Shown one piece after another: positions 22,992 through 27,499 of a stretch of 27,499 nucleotides of DNA. Location: IMG/VR virus record IMGVR_UViG_3300031857_001094, positions 1 to 27,499 of that record; one strand, written 5' to 3'. Positions within the stretch are counted from its first letter, which is position 1. Each line of letters opens with the position of its first letter. The position numbers were made by a program, and so were the translations under genes. Under the pieces are notes generated by a model. That model had not been told where the DNA came from. It was given only the letters and a program-made list of their open reading frames with translations, and did no database searches. Origin of the DNA: a virus.

Positions 22992-23231
22992 TTAGGCGTT
23001 GTGCTCGTGGCCGGATCCGTTGCAGTGGAAGCAGATGCCGCCGCAGCGGTGATGGAAGCAGGAGAGGTTGCCCTTGCCGCGGCAGCGGTGGCAGGGGACG
23101 GGCTTGTGCTCGGGCTTGATGGAGGCGCGGACGGCAGCGTCCTCGGCGTCGAGCTTCGCGCGGTAGGCGGGATCATCCAGGCGCTTGGCGGCTGCGATGA
23201 AGGCTTCCAGGGTCAGTTCCGCGTTGCTCAT
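22992..23231 (-). CDS. DnaJ-like zinc-motif protein, 79 aa
   Basis: The first half is a charged helical region (AFIAAAKRLDDPAYRAKL). The second half has CHRCRGKGN and CFHCNGSG with intervening CFHHRC, a cysteine-histidine arrangement like a DnaJ-type zinc centre. Zinc binding is therefore likely; protein or nucleic-acid binding is inferred. A good promoter stands directly upstream, so it probably leads the leftward operon. Its predicted transcription start falls at about the ATG, with AGGA in the same DNA as the -10 element. Confidence 0.7.
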   Translation of the reverse strand: MSNAELTLEAFIAAAKRLDDPAYRAKLDAEDAAVRASIKPEHKPVPCHRCRGKGNLSCFHHRCGGICFHCNGSGHEHNA

Positions 23232-23237
23232 GCTAGA

Positions 23238-23266
23238 ATCCTACTATTGGTTTAACGGATAGTCAA
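23238..23266 (-). promoter_or_regulatory. Sigma70-type promoter of leftward operon
   Basis: Read on the minus strand, TTGACT (-35, 23266-23261) is followed after 17 bases by TAGGAT (-10, 23243-23238). Five of six and four of six consensus positions match, with ideal spacing. The expected start is six to eight bases on, at or next to the ATG at 23231. Confidence 0.65.
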
Positions 23267-23271
23267 GCGCC

Positions 23272-23391
23272 TTATCCGACAAACTGCACCCGGCGCGCGC
23301 GGGCCATCTTGGGCGACTGGCGGAACATGCCGGCCAGGCGGCAGGCGTTGAGCGGGGCGAGGGCTGACAGGGCAAAGAGGGCGAGGGACAT
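23272..23391 (-). CDS. Tiny hydrophobic peptide, 39 aa
   Basis: A short frame starting MSLALFALSALAPLNACRLA and ending in a basic tail (KMARARRVQFVG). AAGGG lies six bases before the ATG, the main evidence that it is translated. The front could be a membrane helix or leader-like signal. It lies upstream of the leftward promoter, so it would need another promoter. Could be chance. Confidence 0.35.
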   Translation of the reverse strand: MSLALFALSALAPLNACRLAGMFRQSPKMARARRVQFVG

Positions 23392-23449
23392 GGGATCCCT
23401 TTCTTAGTTGGTCAATCATGCTCCACGTTTGACGCAAGCGCAAGGGCAA

Positions 23450-23469
23450 TTGTCCCATTGACGGGACAA
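23450..23469 (+). promoter_or_regulatory. Operator-like palindrome, copy 1
   Basis: TTGTCCC-ATTGAC-GGGACAA: 7-base arms and a 6-base spacer, all perfect. The centre contains TTGAC, the -35 of the rightward candidate promoter, so a bound regulator would cover the promoter. The same GTCCC-N6-GGGAC core occurs twice more downstream. Confidence 0.75.
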
Positions 23470-23485
23470 GGTAGTGGCGTATGGT
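23458..23485 (+). promoter_or_regulatory. Candidate rightward promoter
   Basis: TTGACG (23458-23463) and TATGGT (23480-23485) are separated by 16 bases; the -35 overlaps the operator-like palindrome. The start would be near 23492, giving a short leader and the AAGGAG site of the zinc-finger gene. Suggests repressible transcription of the helicase-methyltransferase unit. Confidence 0.5.
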
Positions 23486-23502
23486 TCCGCCAAGGAGAAC
23501 CA

Positions 23503-23673
23503 ATGGCCTTCCGCGCCGGAACCATGCCACCGACTTGCAAGTGTCTAACTTGCCATCGCACCTACCACCAGGACAGGAAACGACCGCAGAGCACGCGCGA
23601 GTACTGCTCGCTGTCGTGCTTCGAGCGACGAGTCCATAACCGACTTGACAATCTGGTGCGGTATGCTCAGTGA
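23503..23673 (+). CDS. Small zinc-finger-like protein, 56 aa
   Basis: A 56-residue basic protein with KCLTCHRTYH and, 19 residues later, YCSLSCFERR: four cysteines spaced like a small zinc finger, plus nearby histidines. AAGGAG at 23492-23497 is five bases before this ATG. A TTG start 15 codons earlier is possible but would overlap the operator and lies upstream of the predicted transcription start. It precedes and overlaps the helicase-methyltransferase gene by 11 bases, suggesting that the proteins are made together. Nucleic-acid binding is inferred. Confidence 0.7.
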   Translation: MAFRAGTMPPTCKCLTCHRTYHQDRKRPQSTREYCSLSCFERRVHNRLDNLVRYAQ

Positions 23674-25933
23674 ATACCGAGCCAACATCGCCGCAAAGCA
23701 ATGGACCGCGCCGGCAGCAGGATTCGATCCGACCGTAGTCCCATCCCAGCTATTCGACTGGCAGCGCGCAGTCCTGCGATGGGCGTGCAAGAAGGGGCGC
23801 GCTGCACTGTTCGAGGACTGCGGCCTGGGCAAGACCATTCAGCAGATCGCATGGGCCGAGAACGTGCGAGTCCACACGGGCGGAAGCGTGCTGATCCTGG
23901 CGCCGTTGGCGGTTGCTGACCAGACCGTCCGAGAGGGCGGCAAGATCGGGATCGAAGTCCGGCACATCCGCGAAGTGTCCGAGATTGACGGCGAGCCGCG
24001 GATCTACGTCACCAACTACGACCGACTCCATCGGTTCACTGAACGGATGTGGGGCGGCGTTGTGCTTGACGAGTCGTCGATCATCAAGAGCTACAACGGC
24101 AGCACTCGCAACCTGATCATTGAGACATTTTCCCGCACGGATTACCGGCTGGCATGCACGGCGACGCCATCGCCGAACGACCACACGGAGCTTGGCAATC
24201 ACGCGGAGTTCCTGGGCGTGATGACGAGAACGGAAATGCTGGCGTCGTTCTTCGTCCATGACGGCGCGGAGACCAGCGTATGGCGGTTGAAGGGTCACGC
24301 GCAGCGGGATTTCTGGCAGTGGGTCGCAGGCTGGGCGATCATGATGCGGACGCCAGCGGACATCGGATTCAGATCCGATGGGTACGTGCTGCCAGAATTG
24401 AAGATCATCCGCCACGTCATCGCGTCAGGAATTGAGACGCCAGACACGATCTTCGCCATGCCAGCGCAGACCCTGTCGGAACAGCGCGCAGCGCGACGCA
24501 TGACCATGCAGAAGCGAGTCGACATGGCGGCAGCCCTGGCATCAGTCGATGGCCCGTGCCTGGTCTGGTGCGAGATGAACGATGAGGGAGACATGCTGGA
24601 GGAATCTATCGAAGGATCAGTCCAGGTTGCCGGCGCCAATGACGAAGACGAGAAGTCATCGCGCATGATGGGATTCGCGGACGGCATCCACCGGTGCCTG
24701 GTCACCAAGCCCAAACTGGCCGGATTCGGCATGAACTGGCAGCACTGCAATCGCATGGTTTTTGTCGGCCTTTCTCACAGTTACGAGCAATTCTATCAGG
24801 CAGTAAGGCGATGCTGGCGATTTGGGCAATCCCGCCCGGTCGAGGCGCACATCATCACCACAGACATCGAAAGCGAGATCATGGACAACATAGACCGGAA
24901 ACAGGCGGAAGCGGATGCGATGACATCCGGGATGGTTGAGCACATGGCAGAGATTACCAAGGCCGAGATTGTCGGCACCGATCGGCAGGAAGACGAGTAC
25001 CGCACCGCGACCGTTGGCGAATCACAGTGGACTGCCAACCTCGGCGACTGCGTAGAAGGCATCAGTAAATTGCCCAACGAATCCGTGCATTACTCAGTGT
25101 TTTCCCCTCCGTTTGCGTCGCTCTACACCTACAGCAATTCCCCATTTGATATGGGCAACTGCAAGGATCACGGAGAGTTCTTCCGGCAATTCGTATACCT
25201 GACTCGCGAGCTATTCCGAGTGATCAAGACCGGCCGGCTGGTGTCGTTCCACTGCATGAACCTGCCGACCAGCAAGGAGCGGGATGGGTTCATCGGAATC
25301 GTTGACTTTCGCGGCATTCTGATCAGGGCGTTTCAGGATGCCGGGTTCATCTTCCACTCAGAGGTCTGCATCTGGAAGGATCCGGTGACGGCGATGCAGC
25401 GGACGAAGGCTCTCGGGCTTCTGCACAAGACGATACGCAAGGACTCCGCTATGTCACGACAGGGCATCGCCGACTATCTGGTGACGATGCGCAAGCCTGG
25501 CCTGAACCCGGAGCCAATCCCGCACTCTGACGATCTGCCGGTCAGTTTGTGGCAGCGGTATGCCTCGCCTGTCTGGATGGACATCAGGCCAAGCGACACG
25601 TTGCAGAAGGAGTCGGCCAGGGAAGAGAACGACGAGCGGCACATCTGCCCGTTGCAACTTGGCGTGATCGAAAGGTGCATCCACCTGTGGAGCAACCCCG
25701 GCGATCTTGTGCTTTCCCCGTTTATGGGCATCGGATCGGAGGGGTACATGGCACTGAAGATGGGCCGGAGGTTTGTCGGGTTCGAGCTGAAGTCGTCCTA
25801 TTACCAGCAAGCCGTGGCCAATCTAAAGGCGGTGTCCGGAAACGACTGCAATCAGCAGACCATATTCGACGCGATCCAAACCAGCGCCACCGACTACCGA
25901 AACCAAGACCCGAACGCGCAGGTAATGGTATGA
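23663..25933 (+). CDS. SNF2-type helicase fused to DNA methyltransferase
   Basis: A 756-residue two-part enzyme, numbered from the ATG at 23663. The helicase part has GLGKT (Walker A, about 54-58), a DExx box DESS (about 136-139), TATP (about 166-169) and an arginine-rich motif VI-like QAVRRCWRFGQ (about 379-389). The methyltransferase part has SPPF (about 481-484) and then FMGIGSEG (about 687-694, AdoMet binding). That is the IV-before-I order of beta-class adenine-N6 or cytosine-N4 methyltransferases. Phages use such fusions, for example P1 DarB, in modification or defence evasion; a role here is inferred. No nuclease motif seen. The start has a poor ribosome site and overlaps the zinc-finger gene. 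Confidence 0.9.
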   Translation: MLSEYRANIAAKQWTAPAAGFDPTVVPSQLFDWQRAVLRWACKKGRAALFEDCGLGKTIQQIAWAENVRVHTGGSVLILAPLAVADQTVREGGKIGIEVRHIREVSEIDGEPRIYVTNYDRLHRFTERMWGGVVLDESSIIKSYNGSTRNLIIETFSRTDYRLACTATPSPNDHTELGNHAEFLGVMTRTEMLASFFVHDGAETSVWRLKGHAQRDFWQWVAGWAIMMRTPADIGFRSDGYVLPELKIIRHVIASGIETPDTIFAMPAQTLSEQRAARRMTMQKRVDMAAALASVDGPCLVWCEMNDEGDMLEESIEGSVQVAGANDEDEKSSRMMGFADGIHRCLVTKPKLAGFGMNWQHCNRMVFVGLSHSYEQFYQAVRRCWRFGQSRPVEAHIITTDIESEIMDNIDRKQAEADAMTSGMVEHMAEITKAEIVGTDRQEDEYRTATVGESQWTANLGDCVEGISKLPNESVHYSVFSPPFASLYTYSNSPFDMGNCKDHGEFFRQFVYLTRELFRVIKTGRLVSFHCMNLPTSKERDGFIGIVDFRGILIRAFQDAGFIFHSEVCIWKDPVTAMQRTKALGLLHKTIRKDSAMSRQGIADYLVTMRKPGLNPEPIPHSDDLPVSLWQRYASPVWMDIRPSDTLQKESAREENDERHICPLQLGVIERCIHLWSNPGDLVLSPFMGIGSEGYMALKMGRRFVGFELKSSYYQQAVANLKAVSGNDCNQQTIFDAIQTSATDYRNQDPNAQVMV

Positions 25934-26187
25934 CCCTGTTTATCCTGCCGCGGTCCACCTTCGCAACCGACCTGATCACGCACGACGCGACGATCAGGCC
26001 GGCGCGCAACCGGGACTTTGACCCCAAGGCCGGCGCGGTGGTCACATCCGCAGCGCAGTACCAGCGCGACGCGATCATCCACAACGCGCTTCTGACTGTT
26101 GCCATGGCTGCCGAGGCCATGCCAGAGTCCGCCAGGTCGGCGGAACTGAATGCAGCCCTTGCGGTGGTTCGCGATGGATTCCAGTAG
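25930..26187 (+). CDS. Hypothetical protein, 85 aa
   Basis: Starts with ATGA overlap to the helicase-methyltransferase stop. The sequence has FILPRSTFATDLITHDATIR, a helical middle and an acidic end (EAMPESARSAELNAALAVV). No family recognised. Coupling to the upstream gene suggests a partner or accessory. Its stop codon TAG touches the second operator-like palindrome (26186-26203). Confidence 0.65.
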   Translation: MTLFILPRSTFATDLITHDATIRPARNRDFDPKAGAVVTSAAQYQRDAIIHNALLTVAMAAEAMPESARSAELNAALAVVRDGFQ

Positions 26188-26203
26188 TCCCTTGCGCGGG
26201 ACT
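26186..26203 (+). promoter_or_regulatory. Operator-like palindrome, copy 2
   Basis: AGTCCC-TTGCGC-GGGACT is a perfect 6-base inverted repeat with a 6-base spacer. It lies 24 bases before the ATG of the small HTH gene, with AATAAT (26212-26217, five of six to a -10) just downstream. It therefore sits where a -35 would be; autoregulation of the HTH protein is an attractive guess. Confidence 0.7.
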
Positions 26204-26226
26204 GTGTTGCCAATAATTGAGGACGC

Positions 26227-26463
26227 ATGACCCCCATCTGCCCCCGCTCCGTCAAGGCCAAGGTGCGCCGCGCCATCAAGGCCGGCGCGACCGTCCGCGA
26301 ACTGTCCGAGCTTGCCGGGCTGGGCAGGTCCTGGCATCCGCGCATCCTGGAATCGCCGGAAACTACCAGTTATCGCGTGCTTTCCGCGCTTTCGTGGGCG
26401 TGCGACAAGTGGCGTCCCGCGCGCGGGACAAAAGTACTTGACGGCGCCAAGGTCGCGGAGTAG
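26227..26463 (+). CDS. Small helix-turn-helix protein, 78 aa
   Basis: The middle IKAGATVRELSELAGLGRSW with the following TTSYRVLSALSWACDKW fits a compact XRE-like HTH: a scaffold helix, a recognition-type helix and a third helix. Its basic N-terminus (PRSVKAKVRRAIKAG) fits DNA binding. GAGG is five bases before the ATG. It is a natural candidate to bind the GTCCC-N6-GGGAC palindromes: one lies directly upstream and another inside the end of its own gene. Binding is not proven. No dimer or protease-sensitive CI-type domain is present. Confidence 0.75.
   Translation: MTPICPRSVKAKVRRAIKAGATVRELSELAGLGRSWHPRILESPETTSYRVLSALSWACDKWRPARGTKVLDGAKVAE
26414..26429 (+). promoter_or_regulatory. Operator-like palindrome, copy 3 (inside HTH gene)
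   Basis: GTCCC-GCGCGC-GGGAC is a full 16-base palindrome inside the 3' end of the HTH gene, about eight bases before a TTGACG (26438). It may control the following small genes. Confidence 0.65.
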
Positions 26464-26466
26464 GCT
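26438..26466 (+). promoter_or_regulatory. Candidate promoter before small gene 26473
   Basis: TTGACG (26438-26443), 17-base spacer, TAGGCT (26461-26466). The -35 is good, the -10 weak (three of six; its TAG is also the HTH stop codon). The start would fall at the ATG at 26473, like the leftward promoter. Confidence 0.35.
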
Positions 26467-26472
26467 CTGCGC

Positions 26473-26610
26473 ATGAAGATCAACGAACTCCTGAGCGCGC
26501 GCATCCTGGCCCTGCTCGCCTTGAAGGCCGCAGCCCGCAACCCCGACGCCCAGGCCGCGGCCGTCCAGCGGCGCACCGCGCTGCTCATGCTGACCGGGGG
26601 TGGACAGTGA
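26473..26610 (+). CDS. Tiny helical protein, 45 aa
   Basis: A short protein made of alanine- and leucine-rich amphipathic sequence (MKINELLSARILALLALKAA, then NPDAQAAAVQRRTALLML). Its stop overlaps the next gene's GTG start (GTGA at 26607), which supports translation. No standard ribosome site; a near-leaderless mRNA is one possible explanation. Unknown function. Confidence 0.5.
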   Translation: MKINELLSARILALLALKAAARNPDAQAAAVQRRTALLMLTGGGQ

Positions 26611-26918
26611 TCTCCGCGCAACGGTACGACGTCGAGGAATCGGAGCGATGGCATGACTGGATAGCCAAGATCCCGGCAATCCAGTTCGATGCCGGCTGGC
26701 TGGTGCGTGTCATCCCGCCGTTTACGGGAGCCATGGTTCGGTTCCAGGTGAAGTCCGGGGACAAGACCGCATCGGTCTACCTGGATGTCTACGAACGGCT
26801 GGGCAGCTTCGGCGCCCCCTACTGGGAGGTCTACCCAATCGACGGGGACGTTGAGCGGTGCGCCATGGATGACGTGGCCGAACTGCTGACTCTGATCAGG
26901 AAGGCGGTGAAGCCATGA
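26607..26918 (+). CDS. Hypothetical protein, 103 aa
   Basis: Starts at a GTG coupled to the previous stop, with GGGGGTGG upstream. Has aromatic, acidic sequence such as YDVEESERWHDWIAKIPAIQ, a beta-like stretch VRFQVKSGDKTASVYLDVYE, and a charged C-terminal helix. No known family. Its stop overlaps the next gene's ATG, indicating a co-translated set of small accessory genes. Confidence 0.65.
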   Translation: MISAQRYDVEESERWHDWIAKIPAIQFDAGWLVRVIPPFTGAMVRFQVKSGDKTASVYLDVYERLGSFGAPYWEVYPIDGDVERCAMDDVAELLTLIRKAVKP

Positions 26919-27115
26919 TCGACTCCACCTGCCTTATCGCCCTGGCCCAATCCGGCAAGATGGTGTCCGAACTGTCGGAGATGATGGCAGACGGCCAGAT
27001 CACGCCAGATGAGGCGTCCAAGATCCTGGCCCGCATCCACCTGATGCGCAACGACCTGGACTCGCTGGCAAATGCCGCCGCGCGGATCGTGGTCAGGAAT
27101 GGCGTGCACGTATGA
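26915..27115 (+). CDS. Small helical protein, 66 aa
   Basis: A mostly helical protein (CLIALAQSGKMVSELSEMMA, GQITPDEASKILARIHLMRN, DLDSLANAAARIV), with a DGQITPDEA segment of generic helix-turn-helix style. ATGA overlaps join it to both neighbours. Function unknown. Confidence 0.6.
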   Translation: MIDSTCLIALAQSGKMVSELSEMMADGQITPDEASKILARIHLMRNDLDSLANAAARIVVRNGVHV

Positions 27116-27237
27116 CCCGCCACCGATTCACCGACGCCGCCGACCTTGTCCCGCTGCACGACGCCTACGAGTGGTGGCTGATGCTGGCCGCCTGCGCCAA
27201 TATCGACCGGGCGCGTGGCCGGGTCTGGTTCATCTGA
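27112..27237 (+). CDS. Tiny protein, 41 aa
   Basis: A short frame coupled by ATGA to the previous gene. Contains HDAYEWWLMLAACANIDRAR, a tryptophan- and alanine-rich helix that might be amphipathic or membrane-associated. Translation coupling is the only evidence. Unknown function. Confidence 0.45.
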   Translation: MTRHRFTDAADLVPLHDAYEWWLMLAACANIDRARGRVWFI

Positions 27238-27256
27238 CCACCACCAAGGTATCGAC

Positions 27257-27499
27257 ATGCTCACCGCCCTCTCAATCGCCGTCTCCGTCCTCGGCATGAC
27301 CTCCGTATCGTTGGCCGTCGCGGTACATCTGCTGCGACGAAAGATGCGGCGGATGGAATGGGCCGATGCCTCGCGGTCGCTGATGGACGAGCTGCAGAAG
27401 TCCTCGACCGGCACGCCGAACAGGCCGGACCGCGGCGAGCGCATCGCCAACCTGCGCGGCACCATCGAAGCCACCAAGGCGATCGAACTGACGCTTGCC
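27257..27499 (+). CDS. N-terminally anchored membrane protein (3' partial)
   Basis: An open frame of 81 codons running off the window. A strong membrane segment (MLTALSIAVSVLGMTSVSLA and on) is followed by a basic stop-transfer stretch (LLRRKMRRMEW) and a charged, probably cytoplasmic region (SLMDELQKSSTGTPNRPDRG). AAGG seven bases before the ATG supports the start. Function cannot be told from this part. Confidence 0.6.
   Translation, partial: MLTALSIAVSVLGMTSVSLAVAVHLLRRKMRRMEWADASRSLMDELQKSSTGTPNRPDRGERIANLRGTIEATKAIELTLA

Noticed and set aside
23252-23701. 149-codon minus-strand frame across the divergent control region
   Set aside because: It covers the operator, promoter, zinc-finger gene and part of the helicase gene; its composition looks like a shadow.

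Overview
The window reads as one continuous piece of a high-GC, siphovirus-type tailed phage or prophage. It contains no chromosomal housekeeping genes, rRNA, tRNA, integrase, insertion sequence or CRISPR array. The dense late operon (ATGA/GTGA overlaps), the lambda-like head and tail gene order and the tail-assembly -1 frameshift all support this. The high GC and small-gene style fit a phage of a high-GC proteobacterium, but the host is a weak inference.

Positions 1-16013, rightward: head and tail-body genes in the order TerL (5' end outside the window), small connector protein, portal, then an unusual block of four adhesin-like or unknown genes (3911-7330: collagen-like fibre, 106 aa, 211 aa, LamG-like lectin), a fused prohead protease-major capsid protein, a decoration protein with an extra beta domain, head-tail connectors, tail tube protein, a second decoration-like protein, a G/GT pair of tail chaperones joined by an A AAA AAA -1 slip site, tape measure, and a distal tail protein. 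Positions 16017-20782 carry a fibre-like protein, tail hub, glycine-rich protein, a small Ig/CarboxypepD-type protein and another putative virion protein. The operon ends with a membrane-anchored coiled-coil protein and a lipoprotein with a coiled coil and three predicted membrane segments (possible spanin-like functions), followed by a strong intrinsic terminator at 22052-22082. No endolysin is visible.

Positions 22087-23391, leftward: six small genes (an RHH-like DNA-binding protein, several unknowns, a DnaJ-like zinc-motif protein and a tiny hydrophobic peptide). A good sigma70-type promoter sits so close to the zinc-protein gene that its transcript would be nearly leaderless.

Positions 23503-27499, rightward: a second transcription unit with a small zinc-finger protein, a SNF2-type helicase fused to a beta-order DNA methyltransferase, an unknown protein, a small HTH protein and several tiny accessory genes; the last runs off the window. 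Three copies of a perfect palindrome, GTCCC-N6-GGGAC, occur only in this unit, at or near candidate promoters or gene starts. They look like the operators of a local regulatory circuit.

The best candidates for something undescribed are this operator set with its nearby HTH protein, the four-gene fibre/lectin block between portal and capsid, the internal Shine-Dalgarno and start codon inside the protease-capsid fusion, the lipoprotein-coil-3TM protein, and the long hairpins flanking the decoration gene. All function calls come from reading motifs and gene order; no database search was run.
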